DNA of 5,424 nucleotides from assembly GCA_018262385.1 (NCBI GenBank), contig JAGSPQ010000359.1, forward strand, positions 1-5,424. Reading direction: 5' to 3'. Position 1 is the stretch's first letter, and every line of letters starts with the position of its first letter. Below are positions 1 to 5,424 of this stretch, in pieces. The notes beneath the pieces were generated by a model, which saw only the letters and a program-made list of their open reading frames with translations, did no database searches and was not told the DNA's origin. The DNA comes from Myxococcaceae bacterium (GTDB taxonomy: Bacteria > Myxococcota > Myxococcia > Myxococcales > Myxococcaceae). The translations under genes and the position numbers were made by a program.

Positions 1-97
1 GGGCGCCAAGCCGGGCGAGACCGTCGGCGCGGTGGTGCTGCGCGAGGGGAAGGAAGTGCAGCTCGAGGTGACGTTCCAGGAAGGGCGTCGCCGGTGA
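1..97 (+). CDS. 3' end of a PDZ-domain protein (partial)
   Basis: Frame 2 is open from the left edge to a TGA at 95-97, giving the last 31 residues of a protein. The segment contains KPGETVGAVVLREGKEVQLEV, which has the look of the final strands of a bacterial PDZ domain: a K-PG-(E/D)-TV turn, then a hydrophobic strand, R-(E/D)-G-K, and a last alternating strand, followed by a short basic tail (GRRR). PDZ domains at the extreme C-terminus occur in HtrA/DegP-type serine proteases, M61 glycyl aminopeptidases, site-2 proteases and others. The catalytic part lies outside the window, so the enzyme class cannot be told. The gene converges with the J-domain gene, with only 4 bp between the two stop codons, leaving no room for a separate terminator. 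The family call rests on a short stretch recognised by eye. Confidence 0.6.
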   Translation, partial: GAKPGETVGAVVLREGKEVQLEVTFQEGRRR

Positions 98-101
98 GCT
101 T

Positions 102-803
102 CTAGTCCAGCTCTTCCTGCAGCTGCGCCCAGGCGTCCATCAGCTCCCGGGTGCGCGTCTCCGCCAGGCTGCGGAACTCGGGCGCCAGGTGCGCCACCTT
201 GTCCGGGTGGTACTGGACGATCAGCGCCCGCCACGCCTTCTTCGCCTCGGCCAGCGTCGCCCCCGAGACGATCCCCAGCACCGCGTACGGATCCTTCCCC
301 AGCGGCTTGAGCGGGGTCGCCGCCCCCTTCGCCTCTGGCTCCCCCTCCGCGCGCCCCCGCTTGCCCCGGCCCGGCCGCTTCGCCGGATCCGGCGGCACCA
401 CGCTGCGGCTCAACTTCGCCAGCGCCTCCTGGAGAAACCAGGCGTCTTCCTCCGGCCGGCCGTAGCGCTTCACCACCGCGCGCGCGATCCCTCCGTCGAC
501 GAAGAAGTACCCGCCCGCCGCCGCGTACGCCGCCCGCGAGTCCGACGGGTAGAGCGCGTCGGCCAGATCCGTCACCGGATCCCGCCACATTCCTTCCGCC
601 CCGCCTTCGTCGACCACCAGCACCTGGTCGAACGCGTCGCCGAAGTTCCGCTCGAGCGACCCGAACGGTTCCTTGTGCGCCTTCGCCGCCGGCGCCCGAT
701 GAGGCGGCACGGTGGTGACCATCAGCAGCTTCCGCGCCTGGGTCACCCGGGCGAAGAGCTTCTGCTTGACCTCCCGGTCGGCGAAGTAGAGGACGTCGAT
801 CAT
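102..803 (-). CDS. J-domain (DnaJ-like) co-chaperone, 233 aa, J domain at C-terminus
   Basis: The C-terminal part, about residues 169-232, is a J domain: it opens with DPYAVLGI, has a basic helix II (AKKAWRALIVQYHPDK) and carries the HPD motif at H199-P200-D201, the tripeptide that stimulates Hsp70 (DnaK) ATPase. A low-complexity Pro/Gly/Lys/Arg linker (about 137-168) separates it from an N-terminal region of about 135 residues. That region begins MIDVLYFADREV and contains predicted strands (QVLVVDEGG, GGYFFVDGGIARAVVKRYG) vaguely like a thioredoxin/redoxin fold. However, the whole protein has no cysteine, so any such fold cannot be redox active. There is no Gly/Phe region, zinc finger or DnaJ C-terminal domain, so this is a class C (type III) J protein rather than DnaJ itself. 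It probably acts in the cytoplasm, as no signal peptide or membrane segment is visible. The ATG at 803 is preceded by a modest GGTGAG, 2 nt from the start. The J domain is secure; the N-terminal role is unknown. Confidence 0.9.
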   Translation of the reverse strand: MIDVLYFADREVKQKLFARVTQARKLLMVTTVPPHRAPAAKAHKEPFGSLERNFGDAFDQVLVVDEGGAEGMWRDPVTDLADALYPSDSRAAYAAAGGYFFVDGGIARAVVKRYGRPEEDAWFLQEALAKLSRSVVPPDPAKRPGRGKRGRAEGEPEAKGAATPLKPLGKDPYAVLGIVSGATLAEAKKAWRALIVQYHPDKVAHLAPEFRSLAETRTRELMDAWAQLQEELD

Positions 804-830
804 CGCTCACCGCCTACTCTACGCGCCCCT
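804..830. promoter_or_regulatory. 27-bp divergent intergenic region between J-protein and aminopeptidase starts
   Basis: The start codons of the minus-strand J-domain gene (803) and the plus-strand M1 aminopeptidase gene (831) face away from each other with only 27 bp between them. Any two separate promoters must overlap each other or lie inside the opposite gene. A TACTCT at 814-819 could act as a plus-strand -10 element, with a TSS very close to the ATG and so almost no leader. On the minus strand the same bases read AGAGTA/TAGAGT. I see no convincing -35 element on either strand. No clear Shine-Dalgarno sequence precedes ATG 831. The existence of a control region here is inferred from layout, not from a recognised motif. 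Confidence 0.3.
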
Positions 831-3356
831 ATGACCGCTCACCGCCACTTCGACGAGCCGCACCCGTTTGCGTTCGACTCCGCCACCGAGCACTACGCGG
901 CCGATCGTCCCGTTCGCCCCGAGCACCTCAAGCTCGAGGTCACGCTCGACTTCGAGCGCTCATCGATTCGCGGCGTCGGCACCACCCGGCTCACCGCGGT
1001 GCGGCGGGTCCACGCGATCACCTTCGACGCGGTCGAGCTGCAGATCGAGAAGGCCGAGGTCGACGGGCGCGCGGCCGACTTCGACGCCGACGGCAAGAAG
1101 CTCCACGTTCACCTGCCCGCCGCGCTCGAGCCGGGCGCCAGCGCGACGGTGCGCATCAGCTATCGCGCCCAGCCGCGCCGCGGCCTCTACTTCATTCACC
1201 CCGACAAGCAGTACCCGAAGCGGCCGACCCAGGCGTGGACCCAGGGCCAGGACGAGGACTCGCGCTACTGGTTCCCCTGCCTCGACGCTCCGGCCCAGAA
1301 GGCCAGCTCGGAGGTGATCGCCACCTTCCCCGCCAGGATGACCGCGCTCAGCAACGGCAAGGTCGTCTCCAACACGGTGAAGGGCCCGCTGCGGACGATG
1401 CACTACCGCCTCGACGCGCCGCACTCGCCCTACCTCGTCACCCTGGTGGTGGGCGAGTTCGAGGAGCACCTCGCCCCGGTGCCCGGCTCCCCCAGCCGGG
1501 TCCGCACCCTGTTCCCGAAGGGCCGCAAGGCCGACGCGCTGCGCTGCGCCGAGCGGACCCCGCGGATGATCCACTTCTTCGAGCAGCTCACCGCCCAGCC
1601 GTTTCCGTGGGGCGACTACGCGCAGATCTTCGTCGCCGAGTTCATCTTCGGCGGGATGGAGAACACCTCCGCCACCACCCTGACCGACGCCGTGCTCCAC
1701 GATCAGCGGGCCCACCTCGACTACAGCGCCGAATCGCTGATCGCCCACGAGCTGGCCCACCAGTGGTTCGGCGACCTGCTCACCTGCCGCGACTGGCCGC
1801 ACGGCTGGCTCAACGAGGGGTTCGCGACCTACTCCGAGGTGCTGTGGAAGGAAGAGGGCGACAACGACGACGAAGCGGATCACGCGCGCAGGCTGGATCT
1901 CGACGCCTACCTCGAGGAAGCCAACGAGCGGTACCAGCGCCCGATCGTCGCCCGCCGCTTCGACGAGCCGCTCGAGCTGTTCGATCGCCACCTGTACCAG
2001 AAGGGCGCGCTGGTGCTGCACGAGCTGCGCACCCGGCTGGGCGACGCCGACTTCCACGCGGTGCTGCGCGCCTACGTCGCGCGCCACAAGGGCCAGTCGG
2101 TCGAGACGGTGGACCTCGCCCGCGCGATCGAGGACACCACCGGGAAGAACTACGACCGCTTCTTCGACGAGTACGTCTACCGGGCTGGCCACCCCGCGCT
2201 GAAGGTCGACCTCTCGTGGGACAGCCAGAGCAGCCGGCTGAAGGTGGTGGTGAAGCAGACCCAGGGCGGCGACGCGCTGTGGCGCCTCACCCTCCCGGTG
2301 CACGCCCAGGTGAAGGGCGCGCTGCACAAGTCGACCTTCGAGGTGGTGGCGAAGGATCACGTCTTCTACCTGCCGCTCGAGCGCGAGCCGCAGATGGCGA
2401 TGGTGGATCCCCGCCGGGATCTGCTCGCCACCCTCGAGGTCGACAAGCCGGTCGCCTGGCGCCGGCGCGAGCTGGCCCACGCTCCAGTGGCCCGCGCCCG
2501 CACCGAGGCCGCCGCGGCGCTCGGCAAGGACGGCTCGGCAGAGTCGATCGAGGCGCTCGGCGCGACCCTGCTCGACGAGAAGGCGTTCTGGGCCACCCGC
2601 GCCGCCTGCGCCCGCGCGCTGGGCCTCATTCGCACCCCGAGCGCCCGCGACGCGCTGATCGACGCACTGAAGATCAAGCACCCCAAGGCGCGCCGGGCGA
2701 TCGCCGCCGCCCTGGGTCAGTTCCGCGAGGACCCGGTGGCCGGCCAGGCGCTCACCACCCTCGCGCGCAAGGGCGACCCGAGCATCTTCGTCGAGGCCGA
2801 GGCGGCCCGCGCGCTCGGCCGGCTGCGGGGCGAGCAGGCCCGCGTCACTCTCACCGCGATGCTCGATCGCCCCAGCTTCTTCGACGCGATCGCCTCCGGC
2901 GCGCTCGACGGCCTGGCCGAGCTGCAGGATCCCGCCGCCTGGCCTCGCGTCGTCGCGCTGACGAAGTACGGCGCGCCGTCCCACGCCCGCCGTGCCGCGC
3001 TGATGGCGGTGGCGAAGCTCGCCGAGGTGGCCGAGAAGAAGACGGTGGCAGTGGATCTGATCTCCCAGGCGCTGCGCGATCGGCAGTTCCGGGTTCAGAT
3101 GGCCGCCTTCGACGCCGCCACCGCCCTGGGCGACAAGCGGCTGATCGGCCCGCTCCAGTCGACCCCGTTCCTCGACGGCCGCGCCCGGCGGGCCGCCAGA
3201 GAGGCGGTGCGGGCGCTGCGGTCCACCGAGGGGCCGGCGAAGGAAGTCGCCTCGCTGCGCACCGAGCTCGAGAAGCTCAAGGGCGAGACCCGGACGCTCA
3301 AAGAGCGCGTCGAGGCGCTGGACGTTAAGAAGAAGCGCCCCGCCCGTAAAACTTGA
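831..3356 (+). CDS. M1 family zinc aminopeptidase with C-terminal HEAT repeats and coiled coil, 841 aa
   Basis: Cytoplasmic-type metallo-aminopeptidase expected to remove N-terminal residues from peptides. The N-terminal beta domain starts with a typical M1 entry (HYAADRPVRPEHLKLEVTLD, about residues 21-40). The exopeptidase motif is GGMEN at 274-278. The zinc site is HELAH (H306, E307, H310) plus E329 after the usual 18-residue gap, in WLNEGFA. Y389 in LYQKGALVLHEL matches the transition-state-stabilising tyrosine, so all key residues are present. A second beta-rich domain spans about 455-540. From about 545 to 797 the sequence turns into alpha-helical HEAT-like repeats (for example ATRAACARALGLI, VEAEAARALGRLR, RRAALMAVAKLAEV). 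A charged coiled coil (about 803-831) and a KKKRPARK basic tail follow. No signal peptide is seen. ATG 831 was chosen because the frame, though open back to position 189, carries M1 homology only after 831, and the upstream part lies over the J-domain gene. The stop overlaps the next gene's start. Confidence 0.95.
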   Translation: MTAHRHFDEPHPFAFDSATEHYAADRPVRPEHLKLEVTLDFERSSIRGVGTTRLTAVRRVHAITFDAVELQIEKAEVDGRAADFDADGKKLHVHLPAALEPGASATVRISYRAQPRRGLYFIHPDKQYPKRPTQAWTQGQDEDSRYWFPCLDAPAQKASSEVIATFPARMTALSNGKVVSNTVKGPLRTMHYRLDAPHSPYLVTLVVGEFEEHLAPVPGSPSRVRTLFPKGRKADALRCAERTPRMIHFFEQLTAQPFPWGDYAQIFVAEFIFGGMENTSATTLTDAVLHDQRAHLDYSAESLIAHELAHQWFGDLLTCRDWPHGWLNEGFATYSEVLWKEEGDNDDEADHARRLDLDAYLEEANERYQRPIVARRFDEPLELFDRHLYQKGALVLHELRTRLGDADFHAVLRAYVARHKGQSVETVDLARAIEDTTGKNYDRFFDEYVYRAGHPALKVDLSWDSQSSRLKVVVKQTQGGDALWRLTLPVHAQVKGALHKSTFEVVAKDHVFYLPLEREPQMAMVDPRRDLLATLEVDKPVAWRRRELAHAPVARARTEAAAALGKDGSAESIEALGATLLDEKAFWATRAACARALGLIRTPSARDALIDALKIKHPKARRAIAAALGQFREDPVAGQALTTLARKGDPSIFVEAEAARALGRLRGEQARVTLTAMLDRPSFFDAIASGALDGLAELQDPAAWPRVVALTKYGAPSHARRAALMAVAKLAEVAEKKTVAVDLISQALRDRQFRVQMAAFDAATALGDKRLIGPLQSTPFLDGRARRAAREAVRALRSTEGPAKEVASLRTELEKLKGETRTLKERVEALDVKKKRPARKT

Positions 3357-4522
3357 GCCCCTCTCCCCAGATCAAGATCTTCAGCGGCATCGCCCAGATT
3401 CCCCGCGAGGCGTGGAACGCGCTGCTGCGGCCGCTCGATCCCCCGGTGCTGCGCTGGGAGTGGCTCGACGCGCTCGAGTCCTCCGGCAGCACCACGAAGC
3501 GGCGCGGCTGGGAGGCCTGCCACTTCACCCTCTGGCGCGGCGAGCAGCTGATCGGCGCCGCCCCTGCCTGGCTCAAGCACCACAGCATGGGCGAGTACGT
3601 CTACGACTTCGCCTGGGCCAACGCCGCCCGCACCTTCGGCCTCGACTACTACCCGAAGCTGCTGGTCGGGGTGCCGCTCTCTCCGCTGACCGCCCGCCGC
3701 TTCCTCTGCGCGAGCGGAGAAGACGAGGCCGAGGTGCGCCGCGCGCTGCTCGAGGGGGTGCTCGCGCTGGGCCGCGAGGAGAAGCTGTCCTCGGTGCACG
3801 TCATCTTCCCGCCCGCCGCCGAAGCCGAGTCCCTGCAGCAGCTCGGCCTCTTTCGCCGCGTCGGGATGCAGTACCACTGGGGCAACCCCGGCTACCGCAG
3901 CTACGACGACTACCTCGCCCGCTTCGACTCCAAGCGAAGGCACCAGCTGAAGCACGAGCGCGGCGCCGCGGCGAAGCAGCAGATCCACCTGCGCACCATT
4001 CGCGGCGACGAGCTCGGCCCGGAGCACGCGGCGATCGCCTACCGGTTCTACGAGGCGACGGTGGAGAAGAACGGCTGGGGCCAGGTGCAGCTCAACCAGG
4101 ACTTCTTCTTGCGGGCATTCGCGGCCCTCCGAGGGAACGTCGAGCTGGTGGTGGCCGAGCGCGAGGGAAAGACCATCGCCGGGGCCTTCAACCTCTCCAC
4201 TGCCGAGCGCCTCTACGGCCGCTACTGGGGCTGCTTCGAGGAGCACCCCTTCCTCCACTTCCACGTCTGCCTCTACCACTCGATCGACGACTGCATCGGG
4301 CGGGGGCTGAAGGCGTTCGAGCCGGGCGCCGGGGGCGAACACAAGATATCTCGAGGGTTTGTGCCGACGGCCATCCACAGCGCCCACCGGATCTACGAGC
4401 CGAAGTTCCAGGCCGCGGTCGAGAGCTTCTGCCAGCGCGAGCGGGTCCAGGTGGAGCAGGTGCTGCGCGAGGGTGAGCAGGTGTCGGGCCTCAAACCCTG
4501 GGTCGGGCCCTCGAAAACGTAG
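3353..4522 (+). CDS. COG3146/DUF482 family predicted N-acyltransferase (FemAB-like/GNAT fold), 389 aa
   Basis: Member of the DUF482 (PF04339) family, often annotated as peptidoglycan biosynthesis/recognition protein or GNAT-family acyltransferase; the true substrate is not established. Family landmarks in order: YYPKLLVGVPLSP (about 99-111), SSVHVIFP (146-153), QYHWGNPGYRSYDDYLARF (173-191) followed by the basic SKRRHQLKHER, the FYEATVEKNGWG region (232-243), VVAEREGKTIAGAFNL (acetyltransferase-like beta strands, 266-281), LYGRYWG (287-293), and FEPGAGGEHKISRGFVP (322-338). Length is normal for the family. The start is a TTG at 3353 whose TTGA overlaps the TGA of the aminopeptidase. An in-frame TAA at 3347-3349 excludes any earlier start and there is no good later one, so translation is probably coupled to the upstream gene. 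No membrane segment or signal peptide is visible, so it is probably cytoplasmic. As I recall the family, LHFE and GAQGEHK are usual, whereas here the matching stretches read LHFH and GAGGEHK. Confidence 0.9.
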   Translation: MSPSPQIKIFSGIAQIPREAWNALLRPLDPPVLRWEWLDALESSGSTTKRRGWEACHFTLWRGEQLIGAAPAWLKHHSMGEYVYDFAWANAARTFGLDYYPKLLVGVPLSPLTARRFLCASGEDEAEVRRALLEGVLALGREEKLSSVHVIFPPAAEAESLQQLGLFRRVGMQYHWGNPGYRSYDDYLARFDSKRRHQLKHERGAAAKQQIHLRTIRGDELGPEHAAIAYRFYEATVEKNGWGQVQLNQDFFLRAFAALRGNVELVVAEREGKTIAGAFNLSTAERLYGRYWGCFEEHPFLHFHVCLYHSIDDCIGRGLKAFEPGAGGEHKISRGFVPTAIHSAHRIYEPKFQAAVESFCQRERVQVEQVLREGEQVSGLKPWVGPSKT

Positions 4523-4534
4523 GCCGCCAAGGCA

Positions 4535-4555
4535 GTGTGGACTGGCAGTCCACAC
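4535..4555. repeat. Near-perfect 21-bp inverted repeat (dyad) after the acyltransferase gene
   Basis: The arms GTGTGGACTG (4535-4544) and CAGTCCACAC (4546-4555) are exact reverse complements around a single central G at 4545. As RNA this would fold into a 9-bp stem with a GGC loop, starting 12 nt after the acyltransferase stop codon. That position suits a transcript-end hairpin. However, the bases that follow (CTGTCCGGCTGC) contain no T-run, so it is not a classical intrinsic terminator. The one-base spacer and exact symmetry would equally suit an operator for a dimeric regulator of the downstream gene. The dyad is certain; its function is open. Confidence 0.7.
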
Positions 4556-4689
4556 CTGTCCGGCTGCTTGGCTTCACCGTCCACAGATCGGCAAAAAGAT
4601 CGCGCGAACGCCGTTCTTTTCGGTCAACCTGCGCGACAACACAGTCTTCTCGGAGCGCGAGAATCCGTCCACTCACCCGCACTCCTCTC

Positions 4690-4696
4690 AAGGGGG
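4690..4696 (+). promoter_or_regulatory. Strong Shine-Dalgarno site of the repeat-protein gene
   Basis: AAGGGGG lies 9 nt upstream of the ATG at 4706, within CAAGGGGGAAACACAAAATG. It is far stronger than anything in front of the other genes in this window and fixes the start codon choice. The A-rich spacer between it and the ATG is also typical of efficiently translated genes. Confidence 0.8.
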
Positions 4697-4705
4697 AAAC
4701 ACAAA

Positions 4706-5424
4706 ATGGCAATTTCGAAAGTCACGTCGCCCGTCCTCACCACCGCCAAGAAGCTCTCGGACCTCGTCGCGCCCAAGGACGCTGGCGCGACCGCCGCGAT
4801 GAAGGAGCTGGCGAAGAACAACCCGGGAGCCAAGTCGATCTCGGGCGAGGAGATGGCTGCGGCGATCACCAAGGGGACGCAGGATCTCGACAACCAGGCC
4901 GCTGGCAAGGAGTACGCGGTCATCAAGCAGTTCGTCGACAAGAACCCGACCAAGCTCTCGCCTGAAGCGAAGAAGGTGTTCGAGGTCTACAAGAAGCAGG
5001 TCGAGCTGGCGAAGGCGAACGGCCAGACCGGGATCGACACCCGCGCCTACGCGAAGATGACCACCGCGATGAACGCGGCGGCCAAGCCCCAGTACACCGA
5101 CAAGATGAAGGACCTGGCGAAGGGCAACAAGGAGCCCGGCTCGATCTCCGGCAAGGAGATGACCGACGCGATCCTCAAGGGCACCCAGGACATCGACAAC
5201 CAGGCCGCCGGCAAAGAGTTCAAGGACATCTCGAAGTTCGTGAAGGAGAACGCGCAGCTGCTCTCTCCCGAGGCGAAGGCGGCCTATGCCGTCTACGAGA
5301 AGGCCGCCAAGGCCGCCCAGGCCAAGGGCCAGACCGGCATCGACAACAGCTCCTACCAGCGGATGGCGCGGGACATGGCGAAGGCCGGCGCGCCGAAGCA
5401 CGCCGACGCCTCGATGGGCGCTTC
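4706..5424 (+). CDS. Lys/Ala-rich protein with two tandem 102-aa repeats, unknown function (3' end beyond window)
   Basis: Open from ATG 4706 to the right edge (239 codons, no stop), so the true length is unknown. I do not recognise a named family. After a 31-residue leader (MAISKVTSPVLTTAKKLSDL...) without a hydrophobic signal peptide come two gapless repeats, residues 32-133 and 134-235, identical at about 54 of 102 positions by hand count. The best conserved blocks are SISG-x-EM, KGTQD(L/I)DNQAAGKE, LSPEAK and GQTGID. The composition is Lys/Ala rich and apparently helical, with no cysteine or tryptophan. In each repeat, NNPGAKSISGEEM and NKEPGSISGKEM align with the I8 and E12 positions of an EF-hand loop, and GQTGIDxxxY could be a second, more degenerate loop. 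A strong ribosome binding site suggests good expression. Its own upstream region suggests a transcription unit separate from the acyltransferase. An opposite-strand open frame over this region is a shadow caused by high GC. Confidence 0.85.
   Translation, partial: MAISKVTSPVLTTAKKLSDLVAPKDAGATAAMKELAKNNPGAKSISGEEMAAAITKGTQDLDNQAAGKEYAVIKQFVDKNPTKLSPEAKKVFEVYKKQVELAKANGQTGIDTRAYAKMTTAMNAAAKPQYTDKMKDLAKGNKEPGSISGKEMTDAILKGTQDIDNQAAGKEFKDISKFVKENAQLLSPEAKAAYAVYEKAAKAAQAKGQTGIDNSSYQRMARDMAKAGAPKHADASMGA
4799..5104 (+). repeat. Tandem coding repeat, copy 1 (102 codons)
   Basis: First copy of the internal duplication, beginning ATGAAGGAGCTGGCGAAG (MKELAK) and ending before the next MKDLAK. It aligns without gaps to copy 2. 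The nucleotide match is strongest around CTCGACAACCAGGCCGC, which encodes LDNQAA. The differing third-position bases show that the duplication is not recent. Confidence 0.85.
5105..5410 (+). repeat. Tandem coding repeat, copy 2 (102 codons)
   Basis: Second copy, beginning ATGAAGGACCTGGCGAAG (MKDLAK), exactly 306 bp after copy 1. It keeps KGTQDIDNQAAGKE, LSPEAK and GQTGID in register. The last few residues (KHADASMGA) diverge from the copy 1 to copy 2 junction, so either the protein ends soon after or a diverged third unit follows outside the window. Confidence 0.8.

Larger units (their letters stand above)
4523..4705. other. 183-bp intergenic region with presumed promoter and leader of the repeat-protein gene
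   Basis: This is the only sizeable non-coding stretch in the window. It contains the 21-bp dyad at its left side, a lower-GC patch (GCAAAAAGAT at 4591-4600 and TTCTTTT at 4614-4620), and two copies of the octamer CCGTCCAC (4577-4584 and 4665-4672) whose core GTCCAC is also in the dyad arm. I find no -35/-10 pair with correct spacing and no convincing sigma-54 site. The promoter of the gene at 4706 is expected here from position alone. No small ORF or RNA gene is recognisable. Confidence 0.5.

Noticed and set aside
77..119. Short inverted repeats near the convergent stops (CAGGAAG 77-83 with CTTCCTG 113-119; GAGCT 96-100 with AGCTC 109-113)
   Set aside because: The two pairs are not centred on the same point, the stems are only 5-7 bp, and no T-run follows on either strand. 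This is not enough to call a bidirectional terminator.
189..830. In-frame 5' extension of the aminopeptidase reading frame, open back to an ATG at 189
   Set aside because: The extra residues are Arg/Pro-rich with no M1 similarity and lie antisense over the J-domain gene, which has a clear HPD motif. The M1 N-terminal pattern begins right after ATG 831. The open frame is a high-GC artefact.
960..2984. 674-codon minus-strand open frame opposite the aminopeptidase
   Set aside because: Composition is Gly/Ala/Val/Arg-rich without domain signatures, and it lies fully over a gene with intact catalytic motifs. It is typical of the antisense frame of a GC-rich gene.
3095..4555. 486-codon minus-strand open frame over the acyltransferase
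   Set aside because: It spans two confidently identified plus-strand genes and has a biased Leu/Val/Ala/Glu composition. No motif supports it.
4568..4600. Possible promoter with TTGGCT at 4568-4573 as -35
   Set aside because: At 17-bp spacing the -10 position reads GCAAAA, which is a poor match. No other spacing gives a convincing pair.
4602..4660. Three copies of GCGCGA (4602, 4631, 4655) in the intergenic region
   Set aside because: GCGCGA is common in such GC-rich DNA, the spacing is irregular (29 and 24 bp), and no longer consensus surrounds the copies.
4688..5401. 237-codon minus-strand open frame opposite the repeat-protein gene
   Set aside because: Its apparent internal repeats simply mirror the plus-strand duplication. 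The plus strand has the strong ribosome binding site, normal composition and conserved repeat residues.

Overview
This is a GC-rich (strong G/C third-position bias), gene-dense bacterial chromosome segment. The gene types point to a Deltaproteobacteria/Myxococcota-like organism: an M1 aminopeptidase carrying HEAT repeats, a COG3146/DUF482 acyltransferase, a small J-domain protein and a lysine/alanine-rich repeat protein. That placement is inference from style and gene content, because no rRNA or other marker gene is present. I see no mobile element, tRNA, CRISPR array or phage gene.

Layout. (1) Positions 1-97 are the last codons of a plus-strand gene that looks like the end of a PDZ domain. 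(2) A minus-strand gene (102-803) converges on it with 4 bp between stop codons. It encodes a 233-residue protein with a C-terminal J domain. (3) Only 27 bp away, head to head, a plus-strand gene (831-3356) encodes an 841-residue M1 zinc aminopeptidase with intact catalytic motifs, followed by HEAT-type helical repeats, a short coiled coil and a basic tail. (4) Its stop codon overlaps a TTG start (TTGA) of a COG3146/DUF482 FemAB-like/GNAT-fold acyltransferase (3353-4522), so these two are almost certainly co-transcribed. (5) A 183-bp intergenic region (4523-4705) holds a near-perfect 21-bp dyad just after the operon and a strong Shine-Dalgarno sequence before the next gene. (6) A gene beginning at 4706 runs off the right edge. 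Its protein consists of two gapless 102-residue tandem repeats that I cannot assign to a known family.

How they may work together. The aminopeptidase and acyltransferase form a translationally coupled pair. The J-domain gene could share the tiny divergent control region with them, and together with the PDZ-ending gene it gives a loose protein-quality-control flavour, but no pathway is demonstrated. The most novel object is the tandem-repeat protein at the right end. Each repeat contains segments that resemble degenerate EF-hand loops. It has its own strong ribosome binding site and no recognisable signal peptide.
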